From Flectonema sp. DT1601 (lineage: Eukaryota > Euglenozoa > Diplonemea > Diplonemida > Diplonemidae), in NCBI GenBank assembly GCA_964019425.1, contig OZ025831.1, forward strand, positions 620,001-684,000: a stretch of DNA of 64,000 bases, read 5' to 3'. The notes below the pieces were generated by a model. That model ran no database searches, had not been told where the DNA came from, and worked only from the letters and a program-made list of their open reading frames with translations. Below are positions 1-9,591 of the stretch, one piece after another; the stretch's first letter is position 1; each line of letters begins with the position of its first letter. The position numbers were made by a program, and so were the translations under genes.

Positions 1-1
1 A

Positions 2-94
2 AATCAGGAACGAACCTGGCGTTTTGGTACTGCTCACGGTGCTGAACTCGTGTTGGGGCTACAAATAATACCACCCTTAGTAAGGAGAACATAG
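2..94 (+). other. possible 3' end of an upstream gene
   Basis: One frame stays open from the window edge to a TAG at 92-94 (about 30 codons, containing RFGTAHGAELVLGL); another stays open to a TAA at 64-66. The stretch lacks homopolymers, unlike the sequence after it, so it may be the last codons of a gene entering from the left. I cannot choose the frame or name a product. Confidence 0.2.
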
Positions 95-311
95 ATGTGA
101 TAAGTGTCGTTTAGAATGAATTGCTTGCCTTTCAGTTTTATTGTATTTTAGAATCGAACTTGTTTTCTACGTTTGGTAGAAATTGTTGTTATTGTTTTGT
201 TTCTGTTTTTTTGTGAATTTTTGCTTTTTTTTTTTTTTTTTTTTTTGAAAAAAAAAAAACAAACTTTATTTCTTCCTCTAAAAGAAGATATTCCGCAAAT
301 CCACATTTAAA
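95..311. other. intergenic with T-run/A-run pair
   Basis: Upstream region of the spermidine synthase gene. It holds a run of more than 20 T at about 225-246, then GAAAAA, an almost perfect T-run/A-run inverted pair that recurs elsewhere in the window. A pyrimidine-rich stretch ending in AG near 287-290 could be a splice acceptor for the downstream gene's leader. Confidence 0.5.
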
Positions 312-1181
312 ATGGTCGACCAGATTGGAAAGGGATGGTTCAGTGAGATGTCTCCTATGTGGCCAGGACAGGCTCAGTCTCTTGAAGTTGATGAAGTTTT
401 GTGGAACAAGAAGAGTGATTTCCAGGATGTTCTTGTCTTCAAGAACAAGGGACCTTGGGGAACAGTCTTTGCTCTTGATGGAGCAATTCAAGTCACAGAC
501 AAGGATGAGTTTAGCTACCATGAGATGATGGCACACATTCCTTGCTTTGCTCATCCAACTGGTCCTAAAAACGTTTTAATTATCGGAGGAGGTGATGGTG
601 GTGTCATGCGTGAAGTACTAAAGCACGATACCGTTGAGACTGTCACTCTATGTGACGTCGATAAGATGGTTCCTGAGATCTCAAAGAAGTTTTACCCAAA
701 GTTGTCTTGCTCATTTGATGACCCTCGCACTACCGTCCACATCGGTGATGGATTCGAATTCTTGAAAGACAAAGAAGGGAAATACGATGTTCTTATTGTT
801 GACTCTTCTGATCCAGAAGGACCAGCCTCAACTCTATTTGGAAAAGAATTCTACGACAGATGTAAGAAATCCCTTCGCCCAGGAGGTGTATTGGTGACCC
901 AGGGGGAATCGTACTGGATCCACTTGAACCTTATTAAGGATATGACTAACTTTATTCGTGAGATTGGCTTCAACCACGTTGAATACTGCAGCATCTCTAT
1001 CCCAACATACCCTTGTGGAAATATCGGATTCTTTGTTTGCTCAGATGCTGTCTCTGCTTCTGTGCCAAGTAGAGAACCAACTGAGGCTGTTCAGGAAACT
1101 CTTCAGATGTACTCGTCAGACATTCACAAGCAATCATTTGTTCTGCCTCCTTTTGTTAAGCGTGAGTTGGGTATGAAATAA
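312..1181 (+). CDS. spermidine synthase
   Basis: Intronless 289-residue protein of the usual length for eukaryotic spermidine synthase, which transfers aminopropyl from decarboxylated S-adenosylmethionine to putrescine in the cytosol. Family motifs are in order: the N-terminal beta-strand region (G50-TVFALDGAIQ), the nucleotide-binding glycine loop GGGDGGV (92-98), the acidic residue after the next strand (CDVD, 114-117), the catalytic-loop motif VDSSDPEGPA (163-172) with the presumed catalytic Asp164, TQGES (196-200), and the C-terminal IPTYPCGNIGF (230-240). The start codon lies right after AT-rich leader DNA and fits the family N-terminus. Codons favour C- and G-ending synonyms more than most neighbours, which suggests high expression. 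Spermidine rather than spermine synthase is inferred from length and the DSSDP motif; putrescine N-methyltransferases are close homologues but unlikely in a protist. Confidence 0.95.
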   Translation: MVDQIGKGWFSEMSPMWPGQAQSLEVDEVLWNKKSDFQDVLVFKNKGPWGTVFALDGAIQVTDKDEFSYHEMMAHIPCFAHPTGPKNVLIIGGGDGGVMREVLKHDTVETVTLCDVDKMVPEISKKFYPKLSCSFDDPRTTVHIGDGFEFLKDKEGKYDVLIVDSSDPEGPASTLFGKEFYDRCKKSLRPGGVLVTQGESYWIHLNLIKDMTNFIREIGFNHVEYCSISIPTYPCGNIGFFVCSDAVSASVPSREPTEAVQETLQMYSSDIHKQSFVLPPFVKRELGMK

Positions 1182-1769
1182 AAGGATTTCTACGGTGACT
1201 TTTATCAAAAAAAAAAAAACTTATGTTCCATGTTAGTGTGATGTGTTTCTACGTTCCGAGGAACTTCAATCAAGAATGAAGGGTTGATTTTTTATTTATT
1301 TTTTTTGTTTTTGAAGCAACAGCCAAGACTGCAACGATTAAGTCGTCCGCGTCAAATACGAAATACTAATGGATCGCCTTGTTTCCAGGCTGCTTCAATG
1401 TTTTGTTAAATTTCCGCATCGGTCGCTCCCTATTTCGGGTGAGCACTGGGTCTTTATTATACTCAAGTCATCATGCTTTTTTTATTTCTATTTTTTTTTT
1501 TCTTTCTCTTCTTGAGGTCGTTCACATAGTTTTTACTGTCTGTTGAAAAAAAAAAAAAAAAACAAATACTTGTCCAGGTCGCGACCCGCATGAAAATCTA
1601 AAATCATAAATGACGAGTTGAAGACATGTAGTCGGAGAGTTGATTGGCTTAAAAAATTAAATGTAATTATTTTGTATTAAATCTCATATTCTTAACCAGC
1701 ACTCCAATCTCTGTCAATTAGTTGAAAACGAAAAAAAAAAAAAAAAAAAAAAAAAGAACTAAAAAAGAA
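1182..1769. other. intergenic, homopolymer-rich
   Basis: Holds A-runs near 1207-1219, 1544-1562 and just before the next start codon, and T-runs near 1490-1500. A 48-codon open frame begins at 1369 but ends in a Phe/Ser homopolymer stretch and is not convincing. ATTCTTAACCAG ending at 1699 is a candidate acceptor for the leader of the next gene. Confidence 0.5.
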
Positions 1770-3499
1770 ATGGCAGAGCCACCTGCACCAACAGGCAAAG
1801 CCCGAGAACTCTGGGAAGAAGGGACTCGCTCATTAAAAAGAGGTGATGTGAAAGACGCTGTAGCGTTATACACTCAAGCTTTAGAATTACGACGAGGAGA
1901 CAGTAGATTACTCAGCAATCGGAGTGCTGCATGGCTGGTGTTGGGTGACGCGGAATCAGCGTTTGCTGATGCGGGAAAATGCATTCAATCAGCACCCCGA
2001 TGGATAAAAGGTTATATCAGAGCTGCTATGGCTCTTCGACTTTTAGATAGACACGCAGAAGCGGTAGAATACCTTGACAAGGCGGCAATGATCCAACCAT
2101 TAAATCAAGAAGTATTGACACTAAGAAACTGTACTGAATCTGAAGGATTATTTGTGGATGCAATATCTCGTGTTGACTCTCCTCGTTCACCTTCTCCTCG
2201 TCGGGGAAGAGAGTACTACGAAACACTTTCGAGACCATCTCCAGAAACACAACGAACGTTATCAGAACTTAATGAAATCATAACATCTCATCATAGTGAT
2301 CGATCTCCTACTAAAGCATCTCCTCCTGGAGCTAGAAGAGTCTGTACAGATGATGGGACTGCTTTTACAACTTTCTTTACAGCACCAAACCTTGTGAGAA
2401 AAGCCAATGAAACTTCTTCACAACGACAGCAACCATCATTCAACACTCAAGTAACATCACCATGTCCACAAGTAATTCCACCACCAGAGTTAACTGAAAC
2501 AGGAATACTTAACTCTCTGAGATCTGATATCGATACTTCAGAGATCACTAGAGATGATGTTGTTGCTACTCAACAACAACATCAACGGCAACAGCAACAA
2601 TTACTTCCATCAGTACCTGTTGATTTACCGACAGTAAATATATCATTATTAAGAATTGTGTCGGGTATACTGGCTTTAATCATACCATTCTTAACAACAC
2701 TGGCCTGCAGAGATTCGCATTCTGCTTTGGGCGTGTTGGTTGGATGTTGTAGCCTTTGGGGAGTTCTCCTACCTGCTGCAATCCCTGAGAGCAGCGACTC
2801 GAATGCAAAACGCGGGACTCGACTCGGTGCGGTTGTTCAGATTATTGTTATACTAGTGGCAGTAGGAGCAGCAAAGTCTGTTATTGGTGATCGCAGTCTT
2901 AAGGGTGTCCTTGTAGCAATTAAGAGAAGTCGTTGTGCGGTACTTTTATTATTATTATGTGGTCAACATTTGTTCATTGCTAACCAAGTGTCTGGTGCTC
3001 TCAGGGCTGTCAGTGGTGGGATCACTTCAGGTGCTGCTGAACGGTTGGCATCATGGCTGACACCAGGTTTGATTGGAAATGTTTTACTGATAGCGATAAC
3101 TATTTTTAATTGGTGTTCTGCCATGAGGTCACATCCAACGCCGCAAGTTCTACTTTCAACAACTTCTCTTCTTCTTGTTTTCTTAATATCTAATGGTCTT
3201 TTGGCTTCCGGAATAGGACACGCTGACAGTGCTGTACAACAAAAATACAAACAACCACCCAGCGAGCAAACAGTAGCCCCTCTAGGACTTCCTCCACGGG
3301 AATGGATTTGGTTGGCTGTGGTATGTCATGTTGCCTTTTTTTGTTATAATTCTTTTTCTGAAAAAAAAAAACAAAAAAAAAAAAAAAACAGACCGGAGCC
3401 CTAGTCGCTTCATTCTTCGCCATGTCACCTGATGAGCAAAAGCAGTGCATTTGCGATGCTGAAGATGGCACACGGAAATGGACCCTATTTGGGTTTTAA
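1770..3499 (+). CDS. TPR-domain multi-pass membrane protein
   Basis: Two exons, 1770-3320 and 3392-3499, give 552 residues. The 71-bp intron (GTATGT...AAACAG) is full of A-runs; splicing it restores a final hydrophobic segment (WIWLAV joined to TGALVASFFAM) and a short tail ending WTLFGF. I start at the Met of MAEPPAP because the longer frame upstream is only a lysine stretch read from an A-run. The N-terminal 100 residues form about three TPR helix pairs (ARELWEEGTRSLKRGDVKDA; SNRSAAWLVLGDAESAFADA), typical of chaperone or assembly scaffolds. A Ser/Pro/Gln-rich linker follows (about 130-285), then about seven hydrophobic helices (near 290, 317, 354, 389, 434, 460 and 511). I do not recognise the membrane part; a TPR facing the cytosol from an internal membrane is inferred. 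Confidence 0.8.
3321..3391 (+). other. spliceosomal intron with A-run (example of intron type)
   Basis: Representative of the coding introns here: GTATGT donor, T-rich then A-rich body, acceptor AAAACAG with no pyrimidine tract. Other coding introns: 13899-14003, 14290-14364, 14460-14521, 21092-21154, 22077-22139, 23845-23903, 27825-27927, 28006-28079, 28565-28628, 28967-29039, 52519-52580 and 53650-53718. Confidence 0.85.
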
Positions 3500-4065
3500 T
3501 TATCCTTTCTATAAATAAATTTAGATAATATCATTCCTTCAGACCTAATAGTTTGCGGATATCGTCTGCTATCTGACAGTTTGTTGCAATAGATACAAAA
3601 GTAGTTCCATTCCCTATTAATGAAATACATCTTATCTTTACAACATTCTAATCTGCTTGACGTTAGCTTCATTGCTAATGATATGCTCCAGTTACTCACT
3701 TTAACTGATACTTGTAGAAAGTCTTGTCTCCTTAACTGTTTAGTACTAAACTTGCCAACTTTACTACATGATCTGCTTAGAATATTACCCCTCTCAAATA
3801 TGAAGATTTATTTTTAAAATTGTTGTACATCTTGTTTGGTTCAGTCTTTCTTGATGTTGATTTTTGTTTAGTGTCTTTTATTATTCATATTCCCACAGCA
3901 TAAACAACTAATTGAAAAAACATTATTGAAAAATTACTAAAAATTATTTCGTTCCATAAGTTGGATACCTTCTACTTTAGCTGGTGGAAGTCTTTTCTAA
4001 TCACGGAATACTCAAGGAATTCCTTATGCTTATTCTTTGAACAGTTTTCTCCGATTCTCACCAAA
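3500..4065. other. AT-rich intergenic before GST array
   Basis: AT-rich sequence without a credible gene. The GST repeat unit begins near 4039 at GAACAG, the same putative acceptor that precedes copies 2 and 3; DNA upstream of that point is unrelated to the leaders of the other copies. Confidence 0.5.
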
Positions 4066-4728
4066 ATGTCGATCAAGATTGTCTACTTCCCAATGCCTGG
4101 ACGTGCTGAGCCAATAAGACTCGCACTCACTTTGGGAGGAATCAAGTTCGAAGACGAACGGTTGTCATTCGGTGAAGACGGTTGGGGAAAGCTGAAGGCT
4201 GAAGTTGCGCCACTGCAGCTTCCATTGTTGCACGTCGGCGACAAGGTGTACGGACAGAGCACTGCGCAGTTGAGATACGCGGCGAAGGTTTCGAAGTTCG
4301 AAGGGCGTTCCCTGTACCCGGAGGATTCCCTGCAGGCTCTGGAAGTCGATGAGCTCGTTGCCATGTTGGAGGACATGTTTTCACCAATCGGAGCGACTTT
4401 CAAGATGGCGGAGGGTCCAGAGAGGGATGCGGCCCGTACGAAGGCGGTCAGCGAAGGAGGAGATTCACACAAGTGGATTTCGGAGATCGACTCGAGGTTG
4501 GGAAAGTCGAAGAGCGGGTTCGCTGTTGGTGACCACATGACGATGGCAGATGTTGCAGTGTTTTGTTTCGTTCAGCCTCTGAGGTCTGGAGTCATGGACG
4601 GGATTCCAGTGACTTGCCTTGACGGGTTCAAGAACTTGATGGCACACAGGGCTAAGATTGCCGCCATCCCTGCTGTGAAGGCTTACTACACTGAACTAAA
4701 GGCTCCAATGTACAAGATTTACCAGTAG
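4066..4728 (+). CDS. glutathione S-transferase, sigma-like, copy 1
   Basis: 220-residue cytosolic GST that conjugates glutathione to electrophiles or isomerises endoperoxides. Sigma/alpha/pi-type signs: catalytic Tyr7 in KIVYFPMPGRAEPIRLAL, the cis-Pro region PLQLPLL (49-55), glutathione-binding QSTAQLRYAA (64-73), and the C-terminal helical domain with the ADVAVF capping region (161-166). The start is the Met of MSIK, matching family N-termini and conserved in all three copies; upstream in-frame codons are not conserved. Codon use is strikingly G/C-ending compared with neighbours, pointing to high expression. The 3' flank carries a short hairpin (TCGGT at 4739-4743 with ACCGA at 4753-4757). 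This copy has its own upstream region, different from copies 2 and 3. Confidence 0.95.
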   Translation: MSIKIVYFPMPGRAEPIRLALTLGGIKFEDERLSFGEDGWGKLKAEVAPLQLPLLHVGDKVYGQSTAQLRYAAKVSKFEGRSLYPEDSLQALEVDELVAMLEDMFSPIGATFKMAEGPERDAARTKAVSEGGDSHKWISEIDSRLGKSKSGFAVGDHMTMADVAVFCFVQPLRSGVMDGIPVTCLDGFKNLMAHRAKIAAIPAVKAYYTELKAPMYKIYQ

Positions 4729-5096
4729 ACTTTGCTGGTCGGTAAGCAAAAAACCGATGTTTCTGTTTTCTTTCGTTATTCTCAACTCGCTGTCCCCATC
4801 ATGGTGTGATCTACAACAAAGAATGCACCACTTCTTTGGGGATGGAGGAAGTTTTGTCAACTTTCGAAAATTGTGTTTTTGTCGTTTTTTTTAAATATAA
4901 AATATTTGAAGAGCAGTCGAACCCATTGAGTTGAGTATCTCCTCTCTTTGGTGTGGCGGTGTTTCGGTACGTCATCGACTTTTGACTTTGCTCTGTCTCT
5001 GCCTCTCTCGTTGTTTCACTCTTTGTATGGTTTCCATCTATCTCTTAACTGATCAATTGATACAGTTGATCCATTGAAGACAAAAGAGTTTCGAAG

Positions 5097-5159
5097 GTAA
5101 TTACTGTTATTAAATTTGAGGTTTTGGGGACTCGTATTGAATACCTTTCTCTCGAACAG
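5097..5159 (+). promoter_or_regulatory. putative 5'UTR intron or trans-splice acceptor of GST copy 2
   Basis: GTAATT at 5097 to GAACAG ending at 5159 is 63 bp, within the range of coding introns, and lies wholly in the leader; copy 3 has the equivalent at 6211-6272. GST copy 1 keeps the acceptor (4042-4044) but has no comparable donor upstream, so either the leaders differ or the AG is used in trans. Confidence 0.4.
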
Positions 5160-5180
5160 TTTTCTCCGATTCTCACCAAA

Positions 5181-5843
5181 ATGTCGATCAAGATTGTCTA
5201 CTTCCCAATGCCTGGACGTGCTGAGCCAATAAGACTCGCACTCACTTTGGGAGGAATCAAGTTCGAAGACGAACGGTTGTCATTCGGTGAAGACGGTTGG
5301 GGAAAGCTGAAGGCTGAAGTTGCGCCACTGCAGCTTCCATTGTTGCACGTCGGCGACAAGGTGTACGGACAGAGCACTGCGCAGTTGAGATACGCAGCGA
5401 AGGTTTCAAAGTTCGAAGGTCGTTCCCTGTACCCGGAGGATTCCCTGCAGGCTCTGGAAGTCGATGAGCTCGTTGCCATGTTGGAGGACATGTTTTCACC
5501 AATCGGAGCGACTTTCAAGATGGCGGAGGGTCCAGAGAGGGATGCGGCCCGTACGAAGGCGGTCAGCGAAGGAGGAGATTCACACAAGTGGATTTCGGAG
5601 ATCGACTCGAGGTTGGGAAAGTCGAAGAGCGGGTTCGCTGTTGGTGACCACATGACGATGGCAGACGTTGCAGTGTTTTGTTTCGTTCAGCCTCTGAGGT
5701 CTGGAGTCATGGACGGGATTCCATTGACTTGCCTTGACGGGTTCAAGAACTTGATGGCACACAGGGCTAAGATTGCCGCCATCCCTGCTGTGAAGGCTTA
5801 CTACACTGAACTAAAGGCTCCAATGTACAAGATTTACCAGTAG
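5181..5843 (+). CDS. glutathione S-transferase, sigma-like, copy 2
   Basis: Second member of the tandem array, 1115 bp after copy 1, with the same 220 residues except Val182 to Leu. It also differs by a handful of silent changes (for example in the codons of AAKVSKFEGR) that copies 1 and 3 do not share. Tyr7 and the QSTAQLRY motif are intact, so it should be active. Its leader contains a putative 5'UTR intron: GTAATT at 5097 to GAACAG ending at 5159 (63 bp), leaving a 21-nt leader before ATG. Alternatively that AG is a trans-splice acceptor. Confidence 0.95.
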   Translation: MSIKIVYFPMPGRAEPIRLALTLGGIKFEDERLSFGEDGWGKLKAEVAPLQLPLLHVGDKVYGQSTAQLRYAAKVSKFEGRSLYPEDSLQALEVDELVAMLEDMFSPIGATFKMAEGPERDAARTKAVSEGGDSHKWISEIDSRLGKSKSGFAVGDHMTMADVAVFCFVQPLRSGVMDGIPLTCLDGFKNLMAHRAKIAAIPAVKAYYTELKAPMYKIYQ

Positions 5844-6294
5844 ACTTTGCTGGTCGGTAAGCAAAAAACCGATGTTTCTGTTTTCTTTCGTTATTCTCAA
5901 CTCGCTGTCCCCATCATGGTGTGATCTACAACAAAGAATGCACCACTTCTTTGGGGATGGAGGAAGTTTTGTCAACTTTCGAAAATTGTGTTTTTGTCGT
6001 TTTTTTTAAATATAAAATATTTGAAGAGCAGTCGGACCAATTGAGTTGATCTCCACTTTGATGTGGCGGTGTTTTCGATACGTCATCGACTTTAACTTTG
6101 CTCTCTCTCACTCTGCCTCTCTCGTTGTTTCACTCTTTGTATGGTTTCCATCTATCTCTTAACTGATCAATCGATACAGTTGATCCATTGAAGACAAAAG
6201 AGTTTCGAAGGTAATTACTGTTATTAAATTTGAGGTTTTGGGGACTCGTATTGAATACCTTTTCTCGAACAGTCCTTCTCCGATTCTCACCAAA

Positions 6295-6957
6295 ATGTCG
6301 ATCAAGGTTGTCTACTTCCCAATGCCTGGACGTGCTGAGCCAATAAGACTCGCACTCACTTTGGGAGGAATCAAGTTCGAAGACGAACGGTTGTCATTCG
6401 GTGAAGACGGTTGGGGAAAGCTGAAGGCTGAAGTTGCGCCACTGCAGCTTCCATTGTTGCACGTCGGCGACAAGGTGTACGGACAGAGCACTGCGCAGTT
6501 GAGATACGCGGCGAAGGTTTCGAAGTTCGAAGGGCGTTCCCTGTACCCGGAGGATTCCCTGCAGGCTCTGGAAGTCGATGAGCTCGTTGCCATGTTGGAG
6601 GACATGTTTTCACCAATCGGAGCGACTTTCAAGATGGCGGAGGGTCCAGAGAGGGATGCGGCCCGTACGAAGGCGGTCAGCGAAGGAGGAGATTCACACA
6701 AGTGGATTTCGGAGATCGACTCGAGGTTGGGAAAGTCGAAGAGCGGGTTCGCTGTTGGTGACCACATGACGATGGCAGATGTTGCAGTGTTTTGTTTCGT
6801 TCAGCCTCTGAGGTCTGGAGTCATGGACGGGATTCCAGTGACTTGCCTTGACGGGTTCAAGAACTTGATGGCACACAGGGCTAAGATTGCCGCCATCCCT
6901 GCTGTGAAGGCTTACTACACTGAACTAAAGGCTCCAATGTACAAGATTTACCAGTAG
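6295..6957 (+). CDS. glutathione S-transferase, sigma-like, copy 3
   Basis: Third copy, 1114 bp after copy 2, identical to copy 1 in protein except Ile5 to Val. All catalytic and glutathione-binding motifs are present. The leader keeps the GTAATT (6211) and CAG (6270-6272) pair seen in copy 2. In coding sequence this copy agrees with copy 1, whereas its 3' flank matches that of copy 2, a mosaic that points to gene conversion or unequal crossing-over in the array. Confidence 0.95.
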   Translation: MSIKVVYFPMPGRAEPIRLALTLGGIKFEDERLSFGEDGWGKLKAEVAPLQLPLLHVGDKVYGQSTAQLRYAAKVSKFEGRSLYPEDSLQALEVDELVAMLEDMFSPIGATFKMAEGPERDAARTKAVSEGGDSHKWISEIDSRLGKSKSGFAVGDHMTMADVAVFCFVQPLRSGVMDGIPVTCLDGFKNLMAHRAKIAAIPAVKAYYTELKAPMYKIYQ

Positions 6958-7534
6958 ACTTTGCTGGTCGGTAAGCAAAAAACCGATGTTTCTGTTTTCT
7001 TTCGTTATTCTCAACTCGCTGTTCCCATCATGGTGTGATCTACAACAAAGAATGCACCACTTCTTTGGGGATGGAGGAAGTTTTGTCAACTTTCGAAAAT
7101 TGTGTTTTTGTCGTTTTTTTTAAATATAAAATATTTGAGGAGCAGTCGGACCAATTGAGTTGATCTCCACTTTGATGTGGCGGTGTTTTCGATACGTCAT
7201 CGACTTTAACTTTGCTCTCTCTCACTCTGCCTCTCTCGTTGTTTCACTCTTTGTATGGTTTCCATCTATCTCTTAACTGATCAATCGATACAGTTGATCC
7301 ATTGAAGACAAAAGAGTTTCGAAGATAATTACTGTTATTAAATTTGAGCTTTGTGCTATGTTGGTGTTGTGATGAATGTGTGTTTACGTCTTTGTTTAAG
7401 TTATTGCCCAACTTGAAGTGACGTATGAGGGTGATTATTAACCAAGGTGTCACAGCCTTAGGTAGTTGATTTCATTGTCGTGTTTGTTTTTGTTATTATT
7501 TTTAATAATTTATTTTTAAAAAAAGAGAAACAGC

Positions 7535-8431
7535 ATGGATCCGCTATGCCTTAGTGGCTCCCCGCCTGGTTTGATTTTAGAGTGGTTGCCTTTCAGTACG
7601 CTGGTTGCTGTAAAACGTGTTTGCAAGAAGTGGAATGAGAATTGTAAAGAAAAAATAAATGAGTGGAGTTTTCCACTACATTGTGGAAATAAGACTTGGA
7701 GGGAATGGAAGAAAAATGGGCTAGCTACAGCTAAAGGGTGGCTGGTGTATGACGGAGGTGATACTGCTGGAGTTGAAGGGGGAAAAGAGTTTACCCTAAT
7801 TGGGATGACCGAACCGTTAATGTTCCCGAGAGCTGATTATCTTCCCCTGACTTGGTTATCTGATTACCCTGAAGCAATTCATTTATCTATGACACTCACT
7901 GTGTCCATCTCAACTGATGTTATCTTGCAAGGATTGAATGTACCAAACATGTCCCTTGAAGAGAACGGATTCGGCCTTCGTATAACTCCAACAAATCTTA
8001 GCTTATTACATTTAAAAAGTGGTGGTGAACCATCTTCATTCTGGTCTAAGGAAGTAACCAGCAGTGCAACAAAACACATCACAATGTTATATAGTTATGA
8101 TTCTTGTTTTATTAAGTGTTCAGATACGGAAACAACACTTACCGATATATGGACAGCTCCACACCAATCTGATGAGTTTGGTCTTCACTGGACAGTTCCT
8201 ATTTCAAAGTATACAATGCCTCCTAACCCTGCAGCGCTATTAGTTAGTAGTCAGGGAAAAACTTCTATCTCTTCAGCTTGTGTAACTGGAGCAATCCGTC
8301 CATCAAGACATAATTATTTAAAACCTGCTGTGTCAGCTGATGAAGTTAAGAATCAACAAAAAAAAACGGGTGGGGGTAAAGGAGGTGGTAAGAAAGGGGG
8401 TAAGGGAAGAAAAGGAAAGGGCAGACGGTGA
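7535..8431 (+). CDS. F-box-like protein with Gly/Lys-rich tail
   Basis: 298-residue intronless gene; ATG lies one nucleotide after an AAACAG acceptor-like site. Residues 1-50 (PPGLILEWLPFSTLVAVKRV followed by CKKWNENC) resemble an F-box, the Skp1-binding helix set of SCF ubiquitin ligases: a leading Leu/Pro segment, L-x-x-V-x-x-V-C-K-x-W spacing and a closing basic helix. The middle (60-260) is predicted beta-rich, without repeats I recognise. The last 28 residues are almost all Gly, Lys and Arg (KKTGGGKGGGKKGGKGRKGK), a disordered basic tail like those that bind RNA or ribosomes. The F-box call rests on pattern only; substrate and partners are unknown. Confidence 0.7.
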   Translation: MDPLCLSGSPPGLILEWLPFSTLVAVKRVCKKWNENCKEKINEWSFPLHCGNKTWREWKKNGLATAKGWLVYDGGDTAGVEGGKEFTLIGMTEPLMFPRADYLPLTWLSDYPEAIHLSMTLTVSISTDVILQGLNVPNMSLEENGFGLRITPTNLSLLHLKSGGEPSSFWSKEVTSSATKHITMLYSYDSCFIKCSDTETTLTDIWTAPHQSDEFGLHWTVPISKYTMPPNPAALLVSSQGKTSISSACVTGAIRPSRHNYLKPAVSADEVKNQQKKTGGGKGGGKKGGKGRKGKGRR

Positions 8432-8628
8432 CGCGACGCGGACCTTTTAACCATATTTATATGCACAAACATCAACTGGAAAACTTTTTCTCAATCACAC
8501 TTTTCTGTATTTTGTTCATCTCAACAGGAAGCAATTACAATACCATTCAGGGGAAGTAAACAACATTTATTAAAGTCATTTTATTATTTAAATTATATCA
8601 TATCAAGTTATCCCCTCGCAGTGTATAG

Positions 8629-9591
8629 ATGGGCACACCAGAGCGCACAGCCGACGAACAATATATTAGCGAGCAGTATGCCGCGATAAACAAAACAGTT
8701 ACGAAAGTAGCGAAAGATCTCTGTCTTCCATTCCTTGAGATTAAGTTGTATAGAAAATTCTTTTTAGATGCGGGTGACAAGGAACACCTTCAAGGTTCAT
8801 TGATGGTCGTTAATTATATGCTTGATCATAAGCGACTGACTCTCAAGGTATTAGAGTCAATTAATGAAAGAGAAGAGGTCCTCGCAAAGATAAAACAACT
8901 TGCTTTTAAATACACAACTAAAACAATAAGCACGCTCGATGTCCAAGCTCAGGCCTTTCAACTATTATACGCACTACAACAAGCAACCTTACACACAATT
9001 GAAACTATAGTGCAATGGAGAGGTACCTTAACTAGGCCATACCCATTTATATGGAAGGGTGTTAATTATATGTTGAGAGTAATTGGTGATTGTCAATTTA
9101 TTGATAGCTGTGAGCTGAGTAAAGTTCTTCCATTGCAACTAACGACCCATCCGCTTTGTTCAAACTTAGCATCACTGCCACTACTTGGTGGTGGTGGTGG
9201 AGTAAAAGGTCGACCGGGAAGTGCTTCCTTTCCAATGAAAAAACGTTACGCTCACGGTCCAGAAGAGCAAGCTCGTATCCAACGTGTTGAAACAGCAATT
9301 TATGAAGAACATGGCATGCAAAAAAGACTCTTGAGAGAGCTGTCTGCGATATCAGCTGGTGGATCATTTCTTCCTTTGTTAAACCTTTCGTCGATCATCC
9401 CGAACTGTACTACTGGAGTGAAGCTAACTAATAAAGTCTGGGACACTCGATTTCACTCAGCCATCAGTAGTGCCTCAAGCCTTTTAGATAATAACACAGT
9501 TATTCATTATCCAGCAGGGAAAGAACAACCACAACAACTGTCGCAACAGGGAATGACCAATTCAATCTCTTCTTCGTCATCAGATTCATGA
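8629..9591 (+). CDS. uncharacterised helical protein
   Basis: 320-residue intronless gene, 198 bp after the previous stop. The start is 7 nt after a pyrimidine-rich CAG (8619-8621), as for many genes here. Residues 1-180 are mainly amphipathic helices (LKVLESINEREEVLAKIKQL; QLLYALQQATLHTIETIVQW) followed by an aromatic segment (TRPYPFIWKGVNYMLRVIGD). A glycine cluster near 188-194 begins a linker, and the C-terminus is a Gln/Ser-rich tail. No signal peptide or membrane helix. I do not recognise the family; the aromatic segment recalls ciliary IQ-type proteins but too weakly to name one. Confidence 0.75.
   Translation: MGTPERTADEQYISEQYAAINKTVTKVAKDLCLPFLEIKLYRKFFLDAGDKEHLQGSLMVVNYMLDHKRLTLKVLESINEREEVLAKIKQLAFKYTTKTISTLDVQAQAFQLLYALQQATLHTIETIVQWRGTLTRPYPFIWKGVNYMLRVIGDCQFIDSCELSKVLPLQLTTHPLCSNLASLPLLGGGGGVKGRPGSASFPMKKRYAHGPEEQARIQRVETAIYEEHGMQKRLLRELSAISAGGSFLPLLNLSSIIPNCTTGVKLTNKVWDTRFHSAISSASSLLDNNTVIHYPAGKEQPQQLSQQGMTNSISSSSSDS

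Larger units (their letters stand above)
4039..7348 (+). repeat. three-unit tandem duplication of the GST gene
   Basis: Unit of about 1114-1115 bp comprising GST coding region, 3' flank and the leader of the next copy. The left edge is at the putative splice acceptor (GAACAG, about 4039-4044). The right edge is near 7348, within a fourth copy of the leader that has no gene behind it. In that terminal leader the GT present in copies 2 and 3 (5097, 6211) reads AT at 7325-7326. Near identity, including non-coding parts, indicates recent duplication or ongoing homogenisation. Confidence 0.93.

Noticed and set aside
1369-1515. 48-codon ORF beginning MDRLVSRLLQCF
   Set aside because: Ends in Phe/Ser homopolymer codons; a spliced version needs a GTGAGC donor unlike others here; no acceptor-like AG close to its start.
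4083-4538. Long antisense open frames across each GST copy
   Set aside because: They mirror the strongly biased GST coding sequence and are duplicated with it; antisense shadows of the real gene.
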